64,000 nucleotides of DNA. It comes from UBA1479 sp963976055 (GTDB lineage: Bacteria > Pseudomonadota > Alphaproteobacteria > Rhodospirillales > Casp-alpha2). Below, piece by piece: positions 14,715-22,555 of the stretch. The DNA lies in contig CAXBJB010000009.1 in assembly GCA_963976055.1 (NCBI GenBank), positions 1 through 64,000 of the forward strand, given 5' to 3'. How positions within the stretch are numbered: the first letter of the stretch is position 1; every line of letters starts with the position of its first letter. Below the pieces are notes generated by a model, which searched no databases, was not told the DNA's origin, and was given only the letters and a program-made list of their open reading frames with translations. The position numbers were made by a program, and so were the translations under genes.

Positions 14715-16106
14715 TCAGCCCCGGGGCGTTGCGTCGCCGGTCAGGTCGTATTCGTCGGCACCCGTGATTCGGACCCGGACCATGTCGCCCGGGCGCAGGT
14801 TTTTTCCGCCGGATACGCGCACGGCGCCGTCGATTTCCGGCGCATCCGCATAACAGCGCCCGATGGCCGGGCCGCCCGCGTCGCCGGTCTCGTCAATTAG
14901 CACGTCCAGGTCGCGGCCGACCAGCCGGGCAAGGCGCCTGGCGCTGATGTCCTGCTGGACCTCCATCAGGCGTTCCCAGCGATCCTGCTTTTCATCCTCG
15001 TCCAGATGATCGCCGAGCGCCTGCGCGCGCGCGCCCGCGACGTTTTCGTACTTGAAGCAGCCGACGCGGTCGAGCTCGGCTTCCTGCAACCAGTCGAGCA
15101 GGAAGTCGAAATCGTCCTCGGTCTCGCCGGGGAATCCGACGATGAAGGTCGAGCGCAGGACCAGGTCCGGGCAGTCGCGCCGCCATCCCTTGATGCGCTC
15201 CAGCGTGCGTTCCTGATGGGCGGGGCGGCGCATGGCCTTCAGAACGTTGGGGCTGGCGTGCTGAAAGGGGATGTCCAGATAGGGCAGGATCTTACCCTCG
15301 GCCATCATGGGGATGACCTCGTCGACGTGCGGGTAGGGATAGACGTAGTGAAGCCGGGTCCAAAGGCCCAGTTCCGCCAAGCCCTTGCAGAGGTCGAGGA
15401 AGCGGGTGCGGTATTCCTTGCCACGCCATTCCTCGCGGGGGAATTTGGTGTCGATGCCGTAGGCGCTGGTGTCCTGGGAGATCACCAAGAGTTCCTTGAC
15501 CCCGGCCTCGGCCAAACCTTCGGCTTCCTTCAGCACCTCGCCGATGGGGCGGCTGGTCAGCGGGCCGCGCAGGCTCGGGATGATGCAGAAGGTGCACTTG
15601 TTGTTGCAGCCCTCGGAAATCTTCAGATAGGCGTAATGGCGGGGCGTCAGCTTGATACCCTGAGGCGGCAGCAGATCCACGTAAGGGTCATGGGTCGGCG
15701 GCAGCGCCTGATGCACGGCGGTCATCACCGATTCATACTGGTGCGGGCCGGTCACGGCGAGCACGCCCGGGTGGATCTCCCGGATCAGGTTCTCGTGCAC
15801 GCCGAGGCAGCCGGTGACCACGACCTTGCCGTTTTCCGCCATGGCCTCGCCGATGGCTTCCAGGGATTCGTCCCTGGCCGTTTCCAGAAACGCGCAGGTA
15901 TTGACGATCACCAGATCGGCGCCGTCGTAGCTGTCGACCAGGTCGTAGCCCTCGGCGCGCAGCCGCGTCATGATGCGTTCGGAATCGACCAGCGCCTTGG
16001 GACAACCCAGGCTGACCAGGCCGACCTTGGGGGCGGCGGCAACGGGCGCCTTCCGGCGCGGTTTGGCGGCGGATGTGCCCACGGCTTTCGAGGGGGAGGT
16101 GCTCAT
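14715..16106 (-). CDS. rimO: Ribosomal protein S12 methylthiotransferase RimO
   Basis: Radical-SAM methylthiotransferase that modifies the conserved Asp of ribosomal protein S12. The 463-aa protein has the N-terminal UPF0004 domain (VGLVSLGCPKALVDSERI, VNTCAFLETARDES, VVTGCLGVHE with three cluster Cys), the radical-SAM motif SEGCNNKCTFCIIPSLRGP near residue 170, and a C-terminal TRAM domain. The LGCPKALVDSE signature and C-terminal region separate RimO from MiaB. It has a Lys/Ala-rich N-terminal extension of about 25 residues. Monocistronic as far as visible. Confidence 0.96.
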   Translation of the reverse strand: MSTSPSKAVGTSAAKPRRKAPVAAAPKVGLVSLGCPKALVDSERIMTRLRAEGYDLVDSYDGADLVIVNTCAFLETARDESLEAIGEAMAENGKVVVTGCLGVHENLIREIHPGVLAVTGPHQYESVMTAVHQALPPTHDPYVDLLPPQGIKLTPRHYAYLKISEGCNNKCTFCIIPSLRGPLTSRPIGEVLKEAEGLAEAGVKELLVISQDTSAYGIDTKFPREEWRGKEYRTRFLDLCKGLAELGLWTRLHYVYPYPHVDEVIPMMAEGKILPYLDIPFQHASPNVLKAMRRPAHQERTLERIKGWRRDCPDLVLRSTFIVGFPGETEDDFDFLLDWLQEAELDRVGCFKYENVAGARAQALGDHLDEDEKQDRWERLMEVQQDISARRLARLVGRDLDVLIDETGDAGGPAIGRCYADAPEIDGAVRVSGGKNLRPGDMVRVRITGADEYDLTGDATPRG

Positions 16107-16157
16107 GGCGCCTCTATTATCCCAAAACGCGTTTCCTGTCTGGAAATTTTAAGGGGG

Positions 16158-17540
16158 TCAGGTCGCCGCCCGTCGCCGGCCCGCGACCGCCAGCGACAGG
16201 GTGAAGGCGCCGCAGCCGCCGGCCAGCACCACGCCGCAGATCACCAGCAGCTTGGCGTATTTATGACCCAGCCCGAACAAAGGTTCGATCAGCGCCACAT
16301 GGCCGCCCGCTTCCAGCATGTAGAGGGCGCCCCCGGCGATCGCCAGGGCAAAGGCGAAACCGTAGGCCCAGGCCTGGATGCGCAGGCCGCCGATGACGTT
16401 GAACAGCACCACCGGGGCCAGGAACATGGACGCCGTGCCCGACACGGCGACGGCGGCGAACAGGTCCTTGTTACCGAGGAACAGGAAGCCCAGCCCGCCC
16501 AGCAGGAAGCCGGCCATGGCCAGCCGCCCGTTGCGCACGGACGGCGCCATCACCCGCATGTCGGCGGCGACCAGCTTGGACGCGCTGGCGAAGGTCGAAT
16601 CCAGGGTCGACACCGCCGAGACCACGAGCGCCAGGTTGAACACCAGCATGGCCGGCTCGCCCAGAAGACGCGTCAGGGTGGCGACCATGGCCTCGCCCTC
16701 GCCCTTGTTGAGGCCCGCGTAGACGCCGATGACGCCGAAAACCAGGATCCCGGCGATGGAAATCCAGGCCGCGTGCAGGAAGCTTTTGCGCGTCGTCGCC
16801 CGGTCGGCGAGAAAACCGCGGTCCATCATCACCGGATCGTGGAGCGGATAGCTCCAGATCTGCAGCAGGGCGACGGCCAGCAGGATCCAACCGGGGCCGC
16901 CCGCGTCGGGGCTGGAGCCGATCACCGCCGCCATGTCGAATTCCGGCCGCGCCACGGTCAGGGCCAGCAAAACCGCCAGCCCGAGGTAAAGCAGCGCCGT
17001 CTGCATCACGTCCGTGCGCAGCGCCGCGCGCAGGCCGCCCAGCATGGAATAGCCCAGGGTCAGCACGGCGATGCCGACGATGGCGAGCGTGTAGCCGGTG
17101 GTGCCCGCCGCGCCGAAGATGATGCCGATGACCAAAAGGTTGGCGAATACCTCGCTCAACAGCCGCACGCCGACCACCAGGTTGTAGGTCCAACGGCCCA
17201 TGGTCCCGTAATGATCGGCCAGGAAGTCCTGCACGCTGCCCGCCCCGTGGCGGAAGCGGATGCGGTCGACGATCACCCCGCCGGTCAGGAAGCTCAGGTA
17301 ATAGGCGGCATAGGCCAAGGCCCCCGCGATCCCGTAATAGAAGCCCAAAATCGCAGCATTCATCAGCGAGCGCGCGAAAATCCAGGTCGTGACCTGGGAC
17401 AGGGTCAGGGTCAGCAGGCCCGGCGCGCCGCCGTCGTCGCCCGTGCCGCGGAAGAACCCATCGGTGGTGCGAACCTTGGGCGACAGCAGGAAACTGGCGA
17501 CGGCGACCGCGGCGATGGCGGCAATCAGGTAGGACGTCAT
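16158..17540 (-). CDS. Sodium:solute symporter family (SSS) transporter
   Basis: A 460-aa integral membrane protein with about twelve helices. Family features include GGVIVDRIRFRHGAGSVQDFL early on, TLGYSMLGGLRAALRTDVMQT (the Gly-Gly-Leu-Arg-Ala element of SSS proteins), and LVVSAVSTLDSTFASASKLV matching the sodium-binding STLDS region. Substrate cannot be told. Downstream of nothing obvious on the same strand; rimO follows after 51 bp and could be co-transcribed. Confidence 0.85.
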   Translation of the reverse strand: MTSYLIAAIAAVAVASFLLSPKVRTTDGFFRGTGDDGGAPGLLTLTLSQVTTWIFARSLMNAAILGFYYGIAGALAYAAYYLSFLTGGVIVDRIRFRHGAGSVQDFLADHYGTMGRWTYNLVVGVRLLSEVFANLLVIGIIFGAAGTTGYTLAIVGIAVLTLGYSMLGGLRAALRTDVMQTALLYLGLAVLLALTVARPEFDMAAVIGSSPDAGGPGWILLAVALLQIWSYPLHDPVMMDRGFLADRATTRKSFLHAAWISIAGILVFGVIGVYAGLNKGEGEAMVATLTRLLGEPAMLVFNLALVVSAVSTLDSTFASASKLVAADMRVMAPSVRNGRLAMAGFLLGGLGFLFLGNKDLFAAVAVSGTASMFLAPVVLFNVIGGLRIQAWAYGFAFALAIAGGALYMLEAGGHVALIEPLFGLGHKYAKLLVICGVVLAGGCGAFTLSLAVAGRRRAAT

Positions 17541-17852
17541 GGGGGGAAGGGGCTCCGGCGAGTTTAAGGAGCCCCACCTTTAGCCGAGGGGCAAGCGCCG
17601 GAAAACGCACGTTTTCTTGAACGGCTTGTGAATTCGCCGCGGCCCGAGCCCTGCCCCTGAGGGGGGAATTGGACCTGTGCCTGAATAAAAACCTGCGTGA
17701 TCGGGAATTCCCTTTGCCGATCCTGCGTCTTACAATATTGACATCGGTCAAGGACGGTCGTCCCGCATCCGCCTAAAAATGCGCGGAATTGGGGGCATTC
17801 CGGGCGGGATTGCAATCGCCCGCCGGCAAGGCGGTGCGCAGGAGAACACGCG
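17541..17852. other. 312-bp intergenic region, SSS transporter / hemA
   Basis: Divergent promoter region. Apart from the FNR-type box at 17738-17751 and its -10-like element, nothing coding or repetitive was seen. Confidence 0.6.
17738..17779 (+). promoter_or_regulatory. FNR-type box upstream of hemA
   Basis: TTGACATCGGTCAA at 17738-17751 matches TTGAC-N4-GTCAA. TAAAAA at 17774-17779 begins 29 bp from the box centre, so it may act as the -10 of a class II promoter. hemA control by FnrL is established in Rhodobacter, which supports the call. Confidence 0.7.
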
Positions 17853-19067
17853 ATGAACTACGAAAAGGTATTCCAGGACGCCGTGGACAAGGTGAAGGGC
17901 GAGGGCCGCTACCGCGTGTTCGCGCATCTGGAGCGGCATTCCGGGAACTTCCCCCACGCGACCCGCCATCATCCCGACGGCACGACCTCGGACGTCGTCG
18001 TCTGGTGTTCCAACGATTACTTGGGCCAGGCCCAGAACCAGGACGTCCTGGCCGCCCTTGCCGAAGCAGGGGCGCGCATGGGCGTCGGCTCCGGCGGCAC
18101 GCGCAACATCGCGGGGACGACCTATCTGCATGCCGAGTTGGAACGCGAACTGGCCGACCTGCACGGCAAGGAGGCGGCGTTGCTGTTCACCTCCGGCTAC
18201 GTGTCCAACGACGCGGCGATTTCGACCATCGCGCAGCTGATGCCCGACTGCATCATCCTGTCTGACGCGTTGAACCACGCGTCGATGATCGCCGGCATCC
18301 GCCATTCGGGCTGCGCCAAGAAGATCTACCGCCACAACGACATGGCGCATCTGGAAGAAATTCTGCAAAGCCTGCCCAAGGCGGCGCCCAAGCTGATCGC
18401 CTTTGAAAGCGTCTATTCCATGGACGGCGACATCGCGCCGATGACGCAGATTTGCGACCTCGCCGACAAATACGGCGCCATGACCTACCTGGACGAGGTC
18501 CATGCCGTGGGCCTGTATGGTGAGCACGGCGGCGGCATTTCCGAACGCGACGGCGTCGCCGACCGCATCACCGTGATCGAGGGCACCCTGGCCAAGGCCT
18601 TCGGCCTGATGGGCGGCTATATCGCGGGCTCCGAAGCCATGGTCGATGCCGTGCGCTGCGCCGCCCCCGGCTTCATCTTCACCACGACCCTGCCGCCGCC
18701 CCTGGTCGCCGGCGCCATCACCTCGATCCGCCATGTGCGCGCGACCAACGACCTGCGCGTCCGCCATCAGGAACGCGCCCAGCGGCTCAAGGACCTGCTG
18801 GTCGAGGCCGGCCTGCCGGTCATGCCCTCGGTCACCCATATCGTGCCGCTGATGGTCGGCGACGCCCTGCGCTGCAAGCAGGCGACGGACATGCTGCTCG
18901 ACGACTACGGCGTCTATATCCAGCCCATCAACTATCCCACCGTGCCGGTGGGGACGGAACGCCTGCGCATCACGCCGTCGCCGTTCCACGACGACAAGGT
19001 GATGGACGAACTGGTGGCGGCGCTGAAGGACGTGTGGATGCGCCTGCAACTGCAAAACGCGGCTTAA
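17853..19067 (+). CDS. hemA: 5-aminolevulinate synthase
   Basis: PLP enzyme that condenses glycine with succinyl-CoA to 5-aminolevulinate, the first step of haem synthesis by the C4 (Shemin) route. The 404-aa protein matches throughout: WCSNDYLGQAQNQDV, GSGGTRNIAGTTYLHAELE, SDALNHASMIAGIRHSG, ESVYSMDGDIAPM, and the PLP-lysine motif GTLAKAFGLMGGYIAG. GGAG precedes ATG 17853. It is followed 12 bp later by a creatininase-family gene and others on the same strand. An FNR-type box upstream suggests induction at low oxygen. The C4 route is a mark of alphaproteobacteria. Confidence 0.97.
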   Translation: MNYEKVFQDAVDKVKGEGRYRVFAHLERHSGNFPHATRHHPDGTTSDVVVWCSNDYLGQAQNQDVLAALAEAGARMGVGSGGTRNIAGTTYLHAELERELADLHGKEAALLFTSGYVSNDAAISTIAQLMPDCIILSDALNHASMIAGIRHSGCAKKIYRHNDMAHLEEILQSLPKAAPKLIAFESVYSMDGDIAPMTQICDLADKYGAMTYLDEVHAVGLYGEHGGGISERDGVADRITVIEGTLAKAFGLMGGYIAGSEAMVDAVRCAAPGFIFTTTLPPPLVAGAITSIRHVRATNDLRVRHQERAQRLKDLLVEAGLPVMPSVTHIVPLMVGDALRCKQATDMLLDDYGVYIQPINYPTVPVGTERLRITPSPFHDDKVMDELVAALKDVWMRLQLQNAA

Positions 19068-19079
19068 GGGCCTGCCATC

Positions 19080-19853
19080 ATGCGCCTGCAACTCGCCACC
19101 TGGCCCGAGGTCGAAACCTATCTGGGCGCCTCCAAGGGCATCATCATCCCCGTCGGCTCGACCGAACAGCACGGCCCCACGGGGTTCATCGGCACGGATG
19201 CGCTCTGCCCGGAAATCCTCGCCTACGGCCTGTCGGAACAACGCGCCGCCGAGGGGCGCCCCGTGATGATCGCGCCGACCCTGTCCATCGGCATGGCGCA
19301 GCACCACCTGGGCTTCGCGGGCTCGGTCACCCTGCGGCCCTCGACCATGATCGCCATGGTTCAGGACATCGTGAATTCGCTGGCCAAGCATGGGTTCGAA
19401 CGGTTCTTTTTCCTCAACGGCCACGGCGGCAACATCGCGACCCTGAACGCCGCGTTCTCGGAAATCTATGCCGAGCATTCCCTGGGCCGGGTCGGGGACA
19501 ACCGCCCGCCGGTGCGCTGCACCCTGGTCAACTGGTTCGACTGCGACAGCGTCATGAATATCTCGGCCGAGACGTTCGGCGACGACGACGGCGCGCACGC
19601 GACCTGCGGCGAGGTCAGCCTGACCTACTTCGGGTTCCAGAAGGACGCGGCGCGGGTGCGGGACGCGGCGATGACCCCCGGCCGCGCCGGCGACGGCCCG
19701 ATCTTCGACTGCGACGACTACCGCCGCCGCTTCCCCGACGGGCGCATCGGCTCGGACCCGCGCAAAGCCACCATCGAGGCGGGCGAGGTCCTGTACAACG
19801 CCGCCATCGACGAAATCGGTGCGCGCTACGACAGCTTCGTCGGCGCGGCCTGA
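19080..19853 (+). CDS. Creatininase family amidohydrolase
   Basis: A 257-aa metal-dependent amidohydrolase of the creatininase/MftE group. The metal-binding motifs are PVGSTEQHGPTGFIGTDA (Glu, His and Asp) near residue 25 and RFFFLNGHGGNIATLN near residue 110. Family members hydrolyse creatinine, FAPy compounds or peptide bonds in mycofactocin precursors; the substrate here is unknown. It starts 12 bp after hemA and is likely in the same operon. Confidence 0.88.
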   Translation: MRLQLATWPEVETYLGASKGIIIPVGSTEQHGPTGFIGTDALCPEILAYGLSEQRAAEGRPVMIAPTLSIGMAQHHLGFAGSVTLRPSTMIAMVQDIVNSLAKHGFERFFFLNGHGGNIATLNAAFSEIYAEHSLGRVGDNRPPVRCTLVNWFDCDSVMNISAETFGDDDGAHATCGEVSLTYFGFQKDAARVRDAAMTPGRAGDGPIFDCDDYRRRFPDGRIGSDPRKATIEAGEVLYNAAIDEIGARYDSFVGAA

Positions 19854-19871
19854 ACCGGGGCGGTCCGCGCC

Positions 19872-20645
19872 ATGCAGGACCGCACGCGTATCCTCCATCT
19901 GACGGACCTGCACCTGCGCCAGGCGCTTTCGGGCACGGCCAAGCGGCCCGAGCGCCTGTCCCGCGACATGCCGGCCGTGCTGGCGCGGCTGGCCGGGCAA
20001 ATGGACGCCCTGGACGCCGACGTGGTGGTGGTCTCGGGCGATCTGCTGGACATCCCGGACGAATACATCGACGGCACCAACGCCGATCCGGCCTGGCGGG
20101 CGGAAACGGCGGCGGCCTCGGTCGCCGACTACCGTCTGTTCCGCGATCTGCTGGAAAACCTGGGCCTGCCCTTCGTCGCCGTGCCGGGCAATCACGACGT
20201 GCCGGAATTGTTCGACACGGCCTTCGCCGATCAGGCGTCGATGCGCGACGTGGCGGGCCTGCGCTTCGTCTGTTTCCGCGACGGGCTGAACGCGCGGCGC
20301 GAGCCGGTGCGCGACGACGAAGGCCGGGCCCTGTTCGACCGGGCCCTCGCCGACGGCGCGCCGCAGGTCCACGTGCAGCATTACATGATCGACCCGCCGA
20401 CCTTCGCGCAATGGCGCTATCACTACACGGACGCCGATTGGTACCGCGACCGCATCAATGCCGCGGGCTGCGTGCGCGCCCTGTTGTCCGGCCATTACCA
20501 TCCCGGCAGCCATCTGGTGTCGGATACGGGCGTGCATTATTCCGTGCCGCCGGCCTTCTGCTCCGCGCCGTTCCCGTTCCGGCTGATCGACGTGGGGCCC
20601 GCCGGCGTGCTTGGCATCCAGGACCGCAGCGTGGACAATGGCTGA
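19872..20645 (+). CDS. Calcineurin-like metallophosphoesterase (CpdA-like)
   Basis: A 257-aa dimetal phosphoesterase. All five blocks are visible: RILHLTDLHLRQ (D-x-H), VVVSGDLLD (G-D), VPGNHDVPELFD (G-N-H-D), VQHYMID and LLSGHYHPGSH (G-H-x-H). The arrangement is like class III cyclic-nucleotide phosphodiesterases (CpdA) that hydrolyse 3',5'-cAMP, but the substrate is not proven. It begins 18 bp after the creatininase-family gene. Confidence 0.87.
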   Translation: MQDRTRILHLTDLHLRQALSGTAKRPERLSRDMPAVLARLAGQMDALDADVVVVSGDLLDIPDEYIDGTNADPAWRAETAAASVADYRLFRDLLENLGLPFVAVPGNHDVPELFDTAFADQASMRDVAGLRFVCFRDGLNARREPVRDDEGRALFDRALADGAPQVHVQHYMIDPPTFAQWRYHYTDADWYRDRINAAGCVRALLSGHYHPGSHLVSDTGVHYSVPPAFCSAPFPFRLIDVGPAGVLGIQDRSVDNG

Positions 20646-20675
20646 TCCGCACCGGCGAGGGGGAGGAGCCGCGCC

Positions 20676-21164
20676 ATGAAAAAAGCCTTCATCATCTTCC
20701 TGACCGGCGGGTTTCTGGGCCTGTTCGCCGGGACCGCTCTCGGCATCTTCGCCTATCCCTATATCTTCCTGGCCGACATCGTGGCCCAGGAAGCGGCCCC
20801 CACGGACGCCGCCGCCAATCCCGTCGCCACCGGCAGCTTCATCCACGCCAACCCGTCCGACCCCATCCACTACGGTCGGGGCGGGGTGACGGTCTACGAC
20901 CGCGCCGTGCGGCTGGAGCCCGATTTCGAGGTCGGGCCCGGGCCCAAGTACCACGTCTACCTAGTGCCCCTCGACACGGTGACGCCAGACACCCAGGTCG
21001 ACAAGACCATGTTCGTCGACCTCGGCCGCCTCCGCGCCTTCAAGGGCAGCCAGAATTTCAATATCCCCGACGGCATCGACCTCAAGGCCTACGGCCATGT
21101 GGCGATCTGGTGCGAGCAGTTCGGGGTTTTGATTTCGCCGGCGAAGTTGAGTTTTAAGGGGTGA
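20676..21164 (+). CDS. DM13-domain protein, membrane anchored
   Basis: A 162-aa protein with a signal anchor (KAFIIFLTGGFLGLFAGTALG) and a DM13 domain from about residue 50, visible as TGSFIHANPSDPIHYGRGGV, then GPGPKYHVYLVPLD and the closing YGHVAIWCEQFGVLISPA. DM13 domains are thought to take part in electron transfer or redox reactions outside the cytoplasm. GGGGAGGAG precedes ATG 20676. Last gene of the hemA cluster. Confidence 0.82.
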   Translation: MKKAFIIFLTGGFLGLFAGTALGIFAYPYIFLADIVAQEAAPTDAAANPVATGSFIHANPSDPIHYGRGGVTVYDRAVRLEPDFEVGPGPKYHVYLVPLDTVTPDTQVDKTMFVDLGRLRAFKGSQNFNIPDGIDLKAYGHVAIWCEQFGVLISPAKLSFKG

Positions 21165-21272
21165 GTGTTCGGGGGGATCCGCAAGTGACCCGTTGGGGGC
21201 GTTCAAGGTGTTGGACCCCCGCACCCGCATCTAATAAAGTTTCGGCCCAGTTGCGCAAGATGGGGTGAGCCG

Positions 21273-21530
21273 ATGAAGGGTGCGATAATAATGGCCGCAG
21301 TATTGGTGGTCACCGGTTGCGTTCAGGCCGAAATTGTGCCCGGGCCCGACGGGCAGCCGGCCGTTCTGATTGATTGTAGCGACTCTTGGTCGGATGGAGA
21401 CTGCTACCGTGAAGCGGCAAAACATTGCCCATCTGGCTATGAGCTTTTGCCGCCACCGACTGTGACATCATATACACCGCGAACCTTTATATTTGTCCGC
21501 TGCACAGGTGTGGTGAAGGCCAAGAAGTGA
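21273..21530 (+). CDS. Small putative lipoprotein
   Basis: An 85-aa protein with a type II signal peptide: hydrophobic IIMAAVLVV followed by the lipobox VTGC (Cys17 or so). The mature part has four more cysteines and no recognised domain. Base composition is lower in GC than in the flanking genes, like the next gene, so the pair may be a transferred islet. Confidence 0.6.
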   Translation: MKGAIIMAAVLVVTGCVQAEIVPGPDGQPAVLIDCSDSWSDGDCYREAAKHCPSGYELLPPPTVTSYTPRTFIFVRCTGVVKAKK

Positions 21531-21563
21531 ATGTCGTAAAGACCGCCGCACGGCCTTTTTAAA

Positions 21564-22193
21564 TCAGCCGGGGCCTCCGACGGCACTGGCAGTAGTAGTC
21601 GGTTGCACAGGCTTACTTGCCGCGATAGATGCTTCTATTTTACTTAGCAATTCGTTATCTCGATCATCATGTGAAGCCACTCCGGTTCGGAATTTGGGGA
21701 GCACGCTTCGAGAATAATTGCACACTTCCAAAAACGCTGTGGCCATAACCAGGACGACATCCCGGTGGATATCGTCAGGCGTCCTGTAGGTCGTAATGAT
21801 TCGCGCCACGCCGCTACGCGCAGTCTCAAGAAGCGCATAGACTATGACCACGTCCATAGCGTCCTTTTCGAGTAGCCCAATCTTGTGCGCATTCCCTGGG
21901 TACACGATCGGGACAGGCATTCGCGACAGGCTTTCTACCATCTTGGCGGTAATTGGTCCGTCTGTCTTGCTGCCTAGTTTTGTGAGGGAACCATGTACTC
22001 CAAGCGCCCTGGGGATGAGCAAGCGAAGCTCGACCGCGAGTGACTTGCGCAGTGCTTCCAACTCGCGTTTGGCCTTCCGACGCTCGACCGCCAACGTGCA
22101 GCGGACGGTGATGATTGCCGCAACTAACGCGATCAATCCAGTAATCAAGGTCTGCCAGTGATCTAGAAAATTGACGATGCATTGCCACGTCAC
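21564..22193 (-). CDS. Hypothetical membrane-anchored protein, low GC
   Basis: No family recognised. The 209-aa product has one N-terminal membrane helix (TLITGLIALVAAIITV), a basic helical segment (VERRKAKRELEALRKSLAVEL), and a soluble helical remainder. GC content of parts of the gene is near 45%, far below the roughly 65% of its neighbours, and codon use is accordingly different, which suggests horizontal transfer. No mobile-element gene is adjacent. Confidence 0.6.
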   Translation of the reverse strand: MTWQCIVNFLDHWQTLITGLIALVAAIITVRCTLAVERRKAKRELEALRKSLAVELRLLIPRALGVHGSLTKLGSKTDGPITAKMVESLSRMPVPIVYPGNAHKIGLLEKDAMDVVIVYALLETARSGVARIITTYRTPDDIHRDVVLVMATAFLEVCNYSRSVLPKFRTGVASHDDRDNELLSKIEASIAASKPVQPTTTASAVGGPG

Positions 22194-22555
22194 AGCGAAA
22201 TCCTACCTTCGGTTTGCTCGGACGGTGGAACACGACCGGCGTCAGGTGCCGCCGGTAGGTCGTCCCGATCAAAGATCGGGAATATTTTGCATCATGCGGG
22301 GCAGGACGCATGGAAAAAAGTGCGCAGAAATTTTCTAGCTGTCATCTTCGGGTTCAAAGTAGCTCTTGGGCCAGTCCACGGAACTTTAGCAACTGATCAT
22401 GACTGGAGCCGGTTCGCGGTAGCAATTTGGTCACCTCTTGGCCATAACCCGTCCTTGTCTGCCATCTGTCAAACGGTTCTGCTGTTTCAGGGTATAGTAC
22501 CTCCAGGCCAAACCTCCCCTTCCAATTCTGAAACCAGGATTGTATACAATCCGCC
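22194..22555. other. 362-bp intergenic region, low GC
   Basis: Holds the ATTGTATACAAT palindrome at its right end. No gene with a plausible start and family could be supported on either strand; sequence composition continues the low-GC islet. Confidence 0.5.
22537..22552. promoter_or_regulatory. Perfect 16-bp palindrome, putative GntR/FCD operator
   Basis: GGATTGTATACAATCC is perfectly symmetric and ends 3 bp before the acyl-CoA dehydrogenase ATG. It is the most complete copy of the TGTATACA operator found five times in the window. TACAAT (22545-22550) within it could be the -10, in which case the transcript would begin at or next to the ATG. Confidence 0.68.

Noticed and set aside
15006..17567. 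Long plus-strand open frame opposite rimO and the SSS transporter
   Set aside because: Antisense shadow; Gln/His/Arg-rich and without motifs, whereas rimO on the minus strand is certain.
17748..20954. A very long minus-strand open frame (over 1000 codons) across hemA and its followers
   Set aside because: It is the mirror of GC-rich coding on the plus strand; composition is His/Gly/Arg-rich with no motif, and hemA and two other clear genes occupy the plus strand.
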